64,000 nucleotides of DNA. It comes from Lentisphaera profundi (GTDB taxonomy: Bacteria > Verrucomicrobiota > Lentisphaeria > Lentisphaerales > Lentisphaeraceae). Under the pieces are notes generated by a model that made no database searches, had not been told where the DNA came from, and saw nothing but the letters and a program-made list of their open reading frames with translations. This document shows positions 55,502-64,000 of this stretch, one piece after another; positions within the stretch are counted from its first letter, which is position 1, and each line of letters opens with the position of its first letter. A program made the position numbers and the translations under genes. The stretch covers positions 744,001 through 808,000 of the forward strand of contig NZ_CP117812.1 in assembly GCF_028728065.1 (NCBI RefSeq), read 5' to 3'.

Positions 55502-55969
55502 TTGGATTTACCTTTAATCAATGCGTGTTTGAACTTTATTAGTGCGACTTTGTTAGTTTGTGGTTTTGTCGCAATCAAAAAGAAAAACAAAGAGCTACAT
55601 AAGAAATTGATGATCTCGGCTTTTTGTACGTCGGCTCTTTTTCTTTCTTCCTACCTTTATTACCATTTTACTGCGGGTCATTTACTCTTTCAGGGAGTAG
55701 GGACGGTGAAGACTATTTACTTTATTATCTTAATTCCTCATATTTTATTGGCCATGATCATGTTGCCAATGATTCTAATGACCTTCTTTTTTATCTTTCG
55801 TGGTCAGGTTATTAGCCACAAAAAAATAGCTCGCTTCACCTTTCCCGTATGGTTATATGTATCGGTGACCGGAGTTATTCTTTATTTATATATGTATCAA
55901 CTGTACCCTGAACATTTGAAGAAAGTTGAACCTAAGCCCAGTCCAGTAGAGGAGTCTGTAGCCCAATGA
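55502..55969 (+). CDS. DUF420 membrane protein linked to cytochrome oxidase assembly
   Basis: 155 residues with about four helices: a short N-terminal part, KKLMISAFCTSALFLSSYLYYHF (matching DUF420/YozB), then FIILIPHILLAMIMLPMILMT and a final helix. The start is a TTG at 55502 with GGAG seven bases upstream. In other bacteria DUF420 (CtaM-like) genes lie beside cytochrome oxidase and heme-synthesis genes and are needed for oxidase function. It overlaps the next gene by 4 bases. Confidence 0.85.
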   Translation: MDLPLINACLNFISATLLVCGFVAIKKKNKELHKKLMISAFCTSALFLSSYLYYHFTAGHLLFQGVGTVKTIYFIILIPHILLAMIMLPMILMTFFFIFRGQVISHKKIARFTFPVWLYVSVTGVILYLYMYQLYPEHLKKVEPKPSPVEESVAQ

Positions 55970-57102
55970 TTGAAATTACCCTGTTAGGACGAGGAAGTAC
56001 TCATCTAATAAAACTTGGACCTAAAGAAAAAATGAAAGTCCATGGCTTGCGTTATGTTAAGCCTGGAGATAGAGACTTTTTAAAAAACTTACCTAAGCAT
56101 TTACCTGAAAAAACTTTAGTTTTGTACGGAGCGGATTCACCCCTGATTCCCGCTGTTTTACGAGCCCAGGCTCCTGAGATGAAGATCGATGTTTATACCA
56201 ATGAATTACACGATAAGCGCATAGCAGAAAAAAAGTTTGACCGAGAGCATGAGATCAACATCATTACGGGTGCGGATATTGAGGCTTGGGATACTTATGA
56301 CATGATCGTTTTTGCCCCGACAAAATATTTTGATCGCATGCTTTTCTTTGATGCTATCGAAAGATTGAATTTGCTTTATGCAAAAGGGACGGAGTTGATC
56401 ATTATTGTTCCTCAAGAGCGCTTAAAAGATTTTCGTAAAAAGATGGACCAGGATTTACGTGGGTTGAAGACAATCTCTAGTACGCGTTCAAATACTGTGT
56501 TTAGAACTGTTCTTCGTGGAGATGAGGCAAAGAATACATGGTCAGACCGTGTGGCCAATGTGGCAGTGTCCACGATGAATGCTGAATACACGATGCGAAC
56601 TCGACCAGGTGTCTTTAGTCATGGCCGAGCTGATACCGGTGGTGTCGCTTTGTCGGAGGCTGTTGATGTGACTGCGGGTGAAGATATTTTAGATTTAGGT
56701 TGTGGAGCAGGTTTGATTGGTTTAGCGCTGGCGAAGAGGCAGTTGAATGAAAGGCCAGATCATGGTGGTTCAGTAGTTTTGGTCGATTCTAATATTCGTT
56801 CAATTGAATGCTGTAAAGAGAATATTAAACTTAACGATTTTAAAAATTGTGAAGCGATTGCGAGTGACCTTTACGAAACAGAGAAAAGATTTGATCTTGT
56901 CGTCGGTAATCCGCCTTATTTTGCAGGACAAAGAGTTGGTGAGTACTTTATTCAGACGGCTATGAAATATCTCAACCCTACTGGGCGCTTAGCTATTGTA
57001 TCAAAGCACGGTGAGCAGCTGGCGGAAGTCGCAGAAGAGTTTGGTTTCAAGACTGAGACCATAAAACGAAAAGGTTATGATATTAGCCTTTGTACTCGTT
57101 AA
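55966..57102 (+). CDS. RsmC/RlmG-like class I SAM-dependent RNA methyltransferase
   Basis: 378 residues of two tandem methyltransferase-like domains. The C-terminal one is active-looking: ILDLGCGAGLIGLAL (SAM motif I) and VVGNPPYFAGQ (motif IV, N-P-P-Y, used for exocyclic amine methylation). The N-terminal domain lacks these, as in RsmC and RlmG, which modify guanine N2 of 16S or 23S rRNA. The exact target is uncertain. It is the last of the heme cluster by overlap, but its function is separate. Confidence 0.88.
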   Translation: MIEITLLGRGSTHLIKLGPKEKMKVHGLRYVKPGDRDFLKNLPKHLPEKTLVLYGADSPLIPAVLRAQAPEMKIDVYTNELHDKRIAEKKFDREHEINIITGADIEAWDTYDMIVFAPTKYFDRMLFFDAIERLNLLYAKGTELIIIVPQERLKDFRKKMDQDLRGLKTISSTRSNTVFRTVLRGDEAKNTWSDRVANVAVSTMNAEYTMRTRPGVFSHGRADTGGVALSEAVDVTAGEDILDLGCGAGLIGLALAKRQLNERPDHGGSVVLVDSNIRSIECCKENIKLNDFKNCEAIASDLYETEKRFDLVVGNPPYFAGQRVGEYFIQTAMKYLNPTGRLAIVSKHGEQLAEVAEEFGFKTETIKRKGYDISLCTR

Positions 57103-57232
57103 TTTTCTGGAGTGTGTATAATTGGCGACTTGTAAGCTTTTTGTAAAAAATTGGTGAAGCTTACTTATTAGGCCTTTAAGTATTTCTAGCGAGCCTTAGG
57201 CTATTAGCTTAATCAAAATAGGAGTATGAGTT

Positions 57233-57469
57233 ATGGAAAATGAGAATAAGTCGTCAAAATCAAAAGTAATTGCGGCCTTATTGGCTTTTTTCTTCGGAGC
57301 TTTAGGAGTGCATAATTTCTACTTGGGTCATACCAAAAACGGTATTATTCAATTAGTTTTAAGTTTGTTAGTTGTAACAGCAATTATTAGCTGGGTATGG
57401 GCTGTTGTCGATTTTATTAAAATTTTGACCGATAAGCTTGATGACTCACAAGGCTTAGCTTTAGCTTAA
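57233..57469 (+). CDS. TM2-domain membrane protein
   Basis: 78 residues with two membrane segments and the TM2 core: KVIAALLAFFFGALGVHNFYLGHTKNGIIQLVLSL, carrying G-x-H-x-F-Y-L-G, then AIISWVWAVVDFIKIL. The role of bacterial TM2 proteins is unknown. The start follows AATAGGAGTATGAGTT. A terminator is next, so it is a single gene. Confidence 0.9.
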   Translation: MENENKSSKSKVIAALLAFFFGALGVHNFYLGHTKNGIIQLVLSLLVVTAIISWVWAVVDFIKILTDKLDDSQGLALA

Positions 57470-57492
57470 TTTTCAGACAGTATTGTTTCTTT

Positions 57493-57520
57493 AGCCCTTC
57501 GTGATGGAGGGCTTTTTTTT
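57493..57520. terminator. Terminator after the TM2 gene, shared with the convergent YiiX-like gene
   Basis: AGCCCTTC / GGAGGGCT (one G-T pair) with loop GTGAT and eight T. The minus-strand gene ends at 57523 so the hairpin could serve it also, though its T run lies mainly on the plus strand. Confidence 0.7.
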
Positions 57521-57522
57521 GT

Positions 57523-58140
57523 TTAAATTACTTTTATTTCGATTTCTTGACTTAGTTGTGCTTGGAGCAAAAGCTCTAAACAGCCTTTTTCGGAAAAGTC
57601 CCGAGGGGTGAATTCGTTAGAGAGTTTACCGCCCTTACTGTTGCATTCGAGCAATCCCATTCTTTGGTAGGCTTCTGCAATTAATTCACTGCAAAATAAA
57701 CTCGATAAGTCTTCTTCCTTGTTGTCGCCAAAAGGGCCGTCATAGGCGGCTTTAATTATTTCCCAAGTACTTTCTTCAAAAGGGCGACCTTTGATCTCTT
57801 TCCTAAAAGCACTTAATCCATCGAGCATCGTTTGGCATCGTTCTGCATTGAGCTTCCTATAGGAAATGTCTCCGGGGTATGTTTCAATGGTATGACTCAG
57901 TACATTGATTTGAACACCCGGGTTTTCTTTTTTGAGGAAAAAGTCTTTAGCCTTAGTGGATGGGGTGGCTTGATAGATTAATGCTATGTCGGGATTTTTA
58001 ACTTTGACAACCATGCCTACGTGGGACCATCTGCATAGGCTGCCAAGTTTGATGCCTGCACTGAGGATTCCCGGTCCGGAGAATAAAATAATATCGCCAG
58101 TGTCTAACAGACCGCGATGCTTGTGGTAGTCGTTTTTCAT
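57523..58140 (-). CDS. YiiX/YaeF-like permuted NlpC/P60 papain-fold protein
   Basis: 205 residues. LDTGDIILFSGPG and WSHVGMVVKV with His40 come before SSLFCSELIAEAYQ with Cys150: the permuted order typical of YiiX-type enzymes, where histidine precedes cysteine. These act on amide or thioester bonds such as lipid acyl groups or peptides. No signal peptide is evident, so it is cytosolic unless anchored. Family known for unclear substrates. Start ATG 58140. Confidence 0.82.
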   Translation of the reverse strand: MKNDYHKHRGLLDTGDIILFSGPGILSAGIKLGSLCRWSHVGMVVKVKNPDIALIYQATPSTKAKDFFLKKENPGVQINVLSHTIETYPGDISYRKLNAERCQTMLDGLSAFRKEIKGRPFEESTWEIIKAAYDGPFGDNKEEDLSSLFCSELIAEAYQRMGLLECNSKGGKLSNEFTPRDFSEKGCLELLLQAQLSQEIEIKVI

Positions 58141-58430
58141 AAAACCTCATTTTATATACAATGATTAAGCTTATTCATCTTAAAATTTATCCAAGGCCGA
58201 TTTTGTAAGAAAGGCTGATTGAGTAGTGCTTTTTTGTGGTCATCGAGATTATTTTTGTGCGTAAGCTCAAGAATCTCAATAAGATGTGACGCGTCATTTT
58301 ATAGGAGCTTTTTGAGTTCAAAATATGCTTTTAGTGATGATGAAAAAGGCAAAATAAAAAAAGTTCTTTTTTCTTTAAAAAAGTAGTTGCAGAAGGGCGC
58401 ATGCGCTGTACTATCAAGGGCATACAAAAC

Positions 58431-58503
58431 GGCGGGATAGCTCAGTTGGTAGAGCAGGGGACTGAAAATCCCTGTGTCCCGGGTTCGAGCCCCGGTCCTG
58501 CCA
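58431..58503 (+). tRNA. tRNA-Phe (anticodon GAA)
   Basis: Full cloverleaf: acceptor GGCGGGA / TCCTGCC (one G-U pair), D arm GCTC / GAGC, anticodon stem GGGGA / TCCCT with one weak pair and loop CTGAAAA giving anticodon GAA, T arm CCGGG / CCCGG with TTCGAGC. The 3' CCA is not encoded. A strong terminator follows after three bases. Confidence 0.97.
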
Positions 58504-58506
58504 CTT

Positions 58507-58540
58507 AAAAAAAGATTCAGTGAAAACTGAATCTTTTTTT
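58507..58540 (+). terminator. tRNA-Phe terminator
   Basis: AAAAAAAGATTCAGT / ACTGAATCTTTTTTT, 15 bp around loop GAAA. Confidence 0.9.
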
Positions 58541-58608
58541 GTGCTTAGGCGAGATGCATTGTTGTTCCGGACTATTGATTTGAATTCAGCTACCATTGGG
58601 GCCCCTAA

Positions 58609-58843
58609 TGGTAGGGAACTTAAGGAATATTGACAGGTATTTGAGCTCGAAGAGCTTAGGAATGTAGCCATGGACGTAAGTCCGTGGTGTTTGAATAACA
58701 GCATCGTGCGTGCCGAAAGTACGCTGCAGAGCGTTTCCTTCATGCCTTCGGCATTTATATCATTTTTTTTTAACAATACCCACCGGATAAATCCGGTGGC
58801 TACCATACTGCATACCTTCGGCATGTACTTAAGTTCCCTACCA
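58609..58843. repeat. REPIN/MITE-like element with terminal inverted repeats and nested palindromes
   Basis: TGGTAGGGAACTTAAG (58609-58624) has an exact inverted copy at 58828-58843. Just inside, GTAGCCA (58664-58670) and TGGCTAC (58797-58803) face each other. Each half bears its own palindromes: CCATGGAC-GTAA-GTCCGTGG (58668-58687), ATGCC-TTC-GGCAT (58742-58754), CCACCGGAT-AA-ATCCGGTGG (58780-58799) and a GC-rich one near 58811. The flanking left palindrome runs CCATTGGGGCCCCTAATGG. No open frame fits. This resembles a pair of REP sequences in inverted orientation, as mobilised by RAYT (REP-associated transposase), located right behind a tRNA gene. Confidence 0.6.
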
Positions 58844-59018
58844 TCATTGGGGCGCCTCTGTTATTATATAGAGCTTCTCACTAGTTTGGAGGAGCGCTCT
58901 AGTATGAAGGATGGCGCCGGCTGAAGTTGGAGGAGGCTGTTAACTTAGTGGGTGTACGGCCGTGTAGGAAAGACCAGCCTATATTATTGCCGCATTAAAA
59001 GTAATTTTCATGGGTACA

Positions 59019-59050
59019 AAAAAAGCGCCCTTGTAGGACACTTTTTTTAA
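59019..59050 (-). terminator. Terminator of the cyclophilin gene
   Basis: On the minus strand AAAAAAAGTGTCC / GGGCGCTTTTTTT with loop TACAA, allowing G-U pairs. The remaining 58844-59018 holds no gene that I can see. Confidence 0.75.
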
Positions 59051-59065
59051 TGTGTTTGAAAGATT

Positions 59066-59860
59066 TTATTTCTTGAGGCGAATGGAGATGATTTTGATCT
59101 CGCTCTCGGGTTTACTGCCGGCGCCTACTTTTGTGTTTCCGATTTTTTCGATGGTGTCTTCGCCGCTGATAACTTTGCCGAATACGGTGTGTTTGCCATC
59201 TAAGTGAGGTGTGTCCCCTAGGTTGATGAAGAATTGTGAGCCGTTGGTATTGGGGCCAGAGTTGGCCATGGCGAGGCAGGCTTTTTCTGCTTTGATACTT
59301 TCGAGTGAGTTATCGTATTTGTAGCCAATATTTTCGTAGGCTTCTTGAAGGTTCATTTTTTCAATAATAGCTAAAAATTCAGCTTGCTTAGCTTTAAATG
59401 TTTCTTGTGAGTTGATGCCCAATTTTTGGTATATAGGCATGATAGCTGCCTGCATCGATTGTTGAGGACCTAATTTTGAGTTGGGCTTTCCTTTTGGGAA
59501 AGCGAGTTCTTTATCGAGGCCAAGTTGCTTGGCATTGATTTCGTCTTTGAATTTATAGCCAGGATCACCAGTGCCAGTTCCTAGAGGGCAGCCACCTTGG
59601 ATCATAAAGCCTTTGATGACGCGGTGGAAAATGAGTCCATCGTAGTAAGGTTTAGTGACCATCTCGCCTGTTGCGGGATCTTTAAATTCTTTTGTTCCTT
59701 CTGCTAAACCAATGAAATTTTTAACTGTTTCGGGTGCGGCTTTTGGGTAAAGTTCGACTTCGAAATCGCCGAGACTAGTTTTTACTTGGACAATGGGCTT
59801 AGTGGATTCTGCAAAGAGATTGAAGCAGAAAAAGAGGGCGATTAGGCTTAGTTTTTTCAT
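59066..59860 (-). CDS. Exported cyclophilin-type peptidyl-prolyl isomerase with an ~80-residue insertion
   Basis: 264 residues from ATG 59860. Signal peptide MKKLSLIALFFCFNLFA. Cyclophilin motifs: FHRVIKGFMIQGG (78-90, active-site arginine), then GSQFFINLGDTPHLDGKHTVFGKV (207-230). Between DEINAK (106-111) and CLAMANSGPNTNG (195-207) sits an extra ~80 residues that are helical and charged. It isomerises proline bonds in exported proteins. Last gene of a minus-strand run after an unknown protein; own terminator. Confidence 0.88.
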   Translation of the reverse strand: MKKLSLIALFFCFNLFAESTKPIVQVKTSLGDFEVELYPKAAPETVKNFIGLAEGTKEFKDPATGEMVTKPYYDGLIFHRVIKGFMIQGGCPLGTGTGDPGYKFKDEINAKQLGLDKELAFPKGKPNSKLGPQQSMQAAIMPIYQKLGINSQETFKAKQAEFLAIIEKMNLQEAYENIGYKYDNSLESIKAEKACLAMANSGPNTNGSQFFINLGDTPHLDGKHTVFGKVISGEDTIEKIGNTKVGAGSKPESEIKIISIRLKK

Positions 59861-59897
59861 AAGGTTCACTTATTTGTTTTAGTTTGAATGGATAAAA

Positions 59898-60272
59898 TTA
59901 CAGATTTTTTAGAAGATTCAATAGTTCCTGAGGTGAACTTAAGGATTTTGAAGAGAGTAAAGCTCTTAGGCCTTTAGGAGTTTTTAGTCCTATATAGCTC
60001 TGTGCATTAATATAGGATAGACCTTTATCTTCGGGGTATAGTTCAATGAGTTTATCGGTGATTATGAGTTCTCCTTGAGTCAGGACGTCGGAGCAAGGAG
60101 CAATCTCAGGTGTATAGATAAATTCCATGTATTTATCTTTGGGAGCGTAGTAGAGTTGGGCGGACAGTTCAAGATTATCATTACCGGTAAGTTCAGCTTC
60201 GTGATAGCAATCACATAGATCATTAGTTTGAGCCAGTATTGTTTTGGCCTTGGAGATAAATTCTAGACTCAT
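59898..60272 (-). CDS. Small cytosolic protein of unknown function
   Basis: 124 residues, alpha/beta, with paired Cys near residue 20-22 (LCDCYHE) and another in PEIAPCSDV. GLKTPKGLRALLSS near the end faintly recalls SufE-type ends, but the C-x-S-x-V-W motif of SufE is not present, so I do not assign it. It overlaps the deacylase gene by 4 bases (ATGA) and shares its transcript. Confidence 0.6.
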   Translation of the reverse strand: MSLEFISKAKTILAQTNDLCDCYHEAELTGNDNLELSAQLYYAPKDKYMEFIYTPEIAPCSDVLTQGELIITDKLIELYPEDKGLSYINAQSYIGLKTPKGLRALLSSKSLSSPQELLNLLKNL

Positions 60273-61393
60273 GAGCAGAGGATGGTCTTTATGATATTAT
60301 AGGCTTTCTCTAATTCATCTAAAGGAACGTACTCATCTTTGGAGTGGGCTTTATTGATTGAGCCAGGGCCGAAAACTAAGGCAGGGATGGCGCTCGCGCT
60401 ATAAAATGGTGCATGTGTTCCAAAAGCAGCATTAGTGAATAAAAGTTGATGGTTATGGCAAGTGCAGGCATCTTTAAGCTTTTTAGCAATGGGGCTGTTT
60501 TGTTCGATATGAAAGCCATTAGAGCAAACGTGCGGGGAGGAAAGTGTGGCGCCTGGGATTTTTGAAACGAGCTTAGTTATTTCATCTATTACTTCTTCGG
60601 GATTCTCCCCCGGGATTAACCTGCGATCAATTTCGATGGAAGCAGATGGAGGGATGGTGTTGACTGTTGTGCCGCCCTTGATGAGTCCAACACTTAAACT
60701 TGGAGAGCCAAGTACGGGGTGTTTTTTTATTTGAATTTGTTTATGATACTCTTCTAAGAGTAGGGAAATTCGTGAAATATCATAGATGGCATTGTGGCCC
60801 AATTCAGGAGTGGAGGAGTGACAGGCTAGTCCTTTTGTGCTGATATTGAAGCGGAGGACGCCTTTGTGAGCGTGGAGAGCTTTGAGTTCCGTGGGTTCGC
60901 CTATTATTGCGAAATCGGCAGATATGCCGTCTTTTGCCACTTCCGCAATGCCGCCGAAAGAGAACTCTTCGTCGCTACAGCCAATGATTAAAATATTTTT
61001 ACTGATTTGATTTTTGCTTTTGAGTAGTTCTTCAACGGCAGCAATGTAGATGGCCATATTCGATTTTGTATCGCAAGAGCCACGGCCAAAAAGGCGATTA
61101 TCTTTAATGTTTGGATCAAAGGCTTTTATGCTCATTTCTAAATGTGACACTGTATCTAAGTGAGCGTCGAGGGCGACGGTTTCGGTTTTTCCTAGATCGA
61201 GAAAGGCAGCGAAAGAGGGGTGTTGAGGATTTTTGGTATATTTCTTTATGGAAAATCCCAATTGACTTAGATTGGAGCAAAGGAAATCGACGATGGAGGC
61301 TTCGCTATAGATGGGGTCGCTTGTTTTTTGTCCAAAAGAATTGACGGAGGGTATGGCTACGAGTTCTCGTAGAAGGGAAGTTGCTGGGTGCAT
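60269..61393 (-). CDS. M20-family amidohydrolase (ArgE/DapE-like)
   Basis: 374 residues with the di-zinc M20 sites: His78 and Asp80 in DAHLD, Asp108 in GRGSCDTKSNMA, Glu142/Glu143 in SDEE, GEPTELKALHAHKG, and a final HSKDEYV histidine. The lid domain with CHSSTPELGHNAI follows. By similarity it deacylates N-acetylornithine or N-succinyl-diaminopimelate; sequence alone does not decide. dapA elsewhere in the window makes a DapE-like role possible but not shown. Six bases separate it from the response regulator. Confidence 0.85.
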   Translation of the reverse strand: MHPATSLLRELVAIPSVNSFGQKTSDPIYSEASIVDFLCSNLSQLGFSIKKYTKNPQHPSFAAFLDLGKTETVALDAHLDTVSHLEMSIKAFDPNIKDNRLFGRGSCDTKSNMAIYIAAVEELLKSKNQISKNILIIGCSDEEFSFGGIAEVAKDGISADFAIIGEPTELKALHAHKGVLRFNISTKGLACHSSTPELGHNAIYDISRISLLLEEYHKQIQIKKHPVLGSPSLSVGLIKGGTTVNTIPPSASIEIDRRLIPGENPEEVIDEITKLVSKIPGATLSSPHVCSNGFHIEQNSPIAKKLKDACTCHNHQLLFTNAAFGTHAPFYSASAIPALVFGPGSINKAHSKDEYVPLDELEKAYNIIKTILCS

Positions 61394-61399
61394 GAGTGC

Positions 61400-61750
61400 T
61401 TATAGTATTTTGTTGATTAAATCAATGAGTTCATTGAATTGGAAAGGTTTACTTAGGTAGTGAGTGTCTGACTCAGGGTCTTCCTGTAGGCGAGCCATAC
61501 CTGCAGAGGCAGAGATGATGATGGCTTTGCTCAGAGGTACGATTTTACGTATTTCTTTAAGGAGTTCTATACCGTTCATTTCAGGCATCACTAAATCGGA
61601 TATGATTAAGTCAAATTCATTGGGATCAAAGGATTTGAGCGCCTGGACGGGAGAGCTGAAGGCAGTGATTTTAAAATGATTTTTTTCTAGGATCATTTTT
61701 GTGAGTTTTAAGACGGTGGGTTCGTCGTCGACTAGTAAGATTGAGTGCAA
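61400..61750 (-). CDS. Stand-alone response-regulator receiver domain
   Basis: 116 residues, CheY-like. Acidic pocket DDE (8-10), phosphoacceptor Asp52 in IISDLVMPEMNG, Ser80 switch, and Lys101 in SKPF. No output domain. No histidine kinase gene is nearby, so its partner is unknown. It is first in the minus-strand run with the M20 deacylase. Confidence 0.93.
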   Translation of the reverse strand: MHSILLVDDEPTVLKLTKMILEKNHFKITAFSSPVQALKSFDPNEFDLIISDLVMPEMNGIELLKEIRKIVPLSKAIIISASAGMARLQEDPESDTHYLSKPFQFNELIDLINKIL

Positions 61751-62010
61751 AATTAGCTCCTTGTCATTGTACTTAAGTTACTTCACTGAATTTGATAAGT
61801 AAATGTCATTAAGCTAGGTATAGGTGATAATCATTAGCTTAATTAGTGCGAAGACTTAGGCTTCATCTAATTTATACAGTTATGTATGTCAGTTTAACAA
61901 TATTTTAAGTGAATAAAGAAAGATAGATCTAAGGAAAAATATTGGTTTGTCAGTCTTTGATAAGCGATGTATGTTTCGGGGTTTGTAATATTTTTAAGAT
62001 AAATAACTAG

Positions 62011-63300
<1,290 letters not shown>

Positions 63301-63312
63301 TTCAACTTGGGT

Positions 63313-64000
63313 ATGGAATTAAGCGTACCCAAGCACATTGCCATTATTATGGATGGCAATGGACGATGGGCCGCAGAACGCGGCCTTGATCGTATTCAGG
63401 GACACACTGAAGGTGTCTCGGCCGTTTTAAGGACTGTAGACGCTTGCTTGCAAAAAGGGGTTAAGTATTTAACCCTTTATACTTTTAGTACAGAGAATTG
63501 GAAGAGATCAGAAGAAGAGGTCTCGGCCTTAATGATGCTTTTGGGTGAAGCCCTGAGTAAATATCTTCCCGATTTCATGGAGAAGGGCATTAAGCTTACT
63601 ACGATAGGTGATGTTGCGGCATTGCCCAAATCGGTGTATGCGAAGCTTGAGGATGTACGAATAAAGACTCAAGATAATGATCAAATAGTTTTTAATTTAG
63701 CACTTAACTACGGCGGCCGTGATGAGCTGGTGCGGACTTGCCGTCGGGTGATAGATGCAGGACTGAAAGCGGATGAGCTTACAGAAGAGGTTTTTGAGTC
63801 CCATTTAGATTCAGCTGGAATGCCAGATCCAGAATTATTGATTCGCACCAGTGGAGAAATGCGTCTTAGTAATTTTCTATTGTGGCAAGTCTCCTATAGT
63901 GAATTTGTATGTATACCAGAATTTTGGCCTGAATTTGGGCCTGAATTATTAGAAAAAGCTTTAGTAGATTTCAATAACAGAGAACGTAGATTTGGGGGCC
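63313..64000 (+). CDS. uppS: Undecaprenyl diphosphate synthase (3' truncated by window end)
   Basis: The frame runs to the last base without a stop; about 229 of ~240 residues are visible. MDGNGRWA (13-20) holds catalytic Asp14; STENWKRS; LNYGGRDEL; RTSGEMRLSNFLLWQ and FWPEFG complete the cis-prenyltransferase signatures. It makes the C55 lipid carrier for cell-wall and surface polymers. Twelve bases after purA and likely in its transcript. Confidence 0.95.
   Translation, partial: MELSVPKHIAIIMDGNGRWAAERGLDRIQGHTEGVSAVLRTVDACLQKGVKYLTLYTFSTENWKRSEEEVSALMMLLGEALSKYLPDFMEKGIKLTTIGDVAALPKSVYAKLEDVRIKTQDNDQIVFNLALNYGGRDELVRTCRRVIDAGLKADELTEEVFESHLDSAGMPDPELLIRTSGEMRLSNFLLWQVSYSEFVCIPEFWPEFGPELLEKALVDFNNRERRFGG

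Noticed and set aside
58414-58824. 136-residue minus-strand frame
   Set aside because: It runs across tRNA-Phe and the palindromic element, with low-complexity Ser and no family resemblance.
59898-60272. SufE-like protein
   Set aside because: The essential cysteine motif and the surrounding pattern do not match; only a short C-terminal resemblance exists.

Overview
The window is AT-rich bacterial chromosome from a Gram-negative, probably aerobic heterotroph. Outer-membrane and LPS functions are present (WaaF-type heptosyltransferase, FadL-like porin, RND efflux lipoproteins, ElyC-like envelope protein), with peptidoglycan and undecaprenyl genes (RodA, UppS). Genes for heme O/A synthesis point to a heme-copper oxidase encoded elsewhere. 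A nickel superoxide dismutase, many lipoproteins of unknown role, and TonB-like proteins fused to terpene-cyclase-type toroids suggest the Planctomycetes-Verrucomicrobia-Lentisphaerae group. My best guess is a marine Lentisphaera-like organism. This is inference from gene content, not a phylogeny.

Layout. 1-9.7 kb: partial ROK regulator, an oxidoreductase, MnmE facing valine-pyruvate aminotransferase, a large lipoprotein with repeat domains, a SpoU RNA methyltransferase. 9.7-19 kb: lipoprotein, rhomboid-like protein, RbgA GTPase, an NfeD / lipoate-transferase / tyrosine-phosphatase operon, a MATE exporter. 18.8-22.5 kb: a broken glycerate kinase, then WaaF and an unusually long RodA. 22.6-27.6 kb: two unknown membrane proteins, FadL-like porin, PurB, a CNNM/CBS protein.

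27.6-33.1 kb is the most distinctive region. It holds three tandem units, each built as operator repeats, promoter, gene and terminator. Each gene encodes a protein with a TonB-like N-terminus (cytoplasmic tail, one membrane helix, linker that is proline-rich in all three and a run of 12 prolines in two) joined to a large alpha/alpha-toroid-like domain. Upstream of each are tandem 9-bp AAAAGTGAC repeats placed 9-10 bp before a shared -35-like element. It is followed by a nickel superoxide dismutase whose signal peptide appears to end exactly at the Ni-binding histidine.

33.6-41.9 kb: SprT-like metalloprotease, YqhA-like protein, Tmk, DUF2490 barrel, RpiB-ElyC-CysE, GapA, HisE, CobW GTPase. 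42-49.4 kb: a conserved protein of unknown function and a complete RND efflux operon (outer-membrane factor, adaptor, pump). 49.3-53.3 kb (minus): YhcH, GlgC, polyprenyl synthase, DapA. 53.5-57.5 kb: CtaA, CyoE, DUF420 protein, RsmC-like methyltransferase, TM2 protein. 57.5-64 kb: YiiX-like papain-fold protein, tRNA-Phe, a palindrome-rich REPIN/MITE-like element, cyclophilin, M20 deacylase, response regulator, PurA and a truncated UppS running off the end.

Many terminators can be read directly as long A-stem-T hairpins, several of them bidirectional between convergent genes. Starts were chosen by ribosome-binding site and family alignment, so several differ from the longest open frame.
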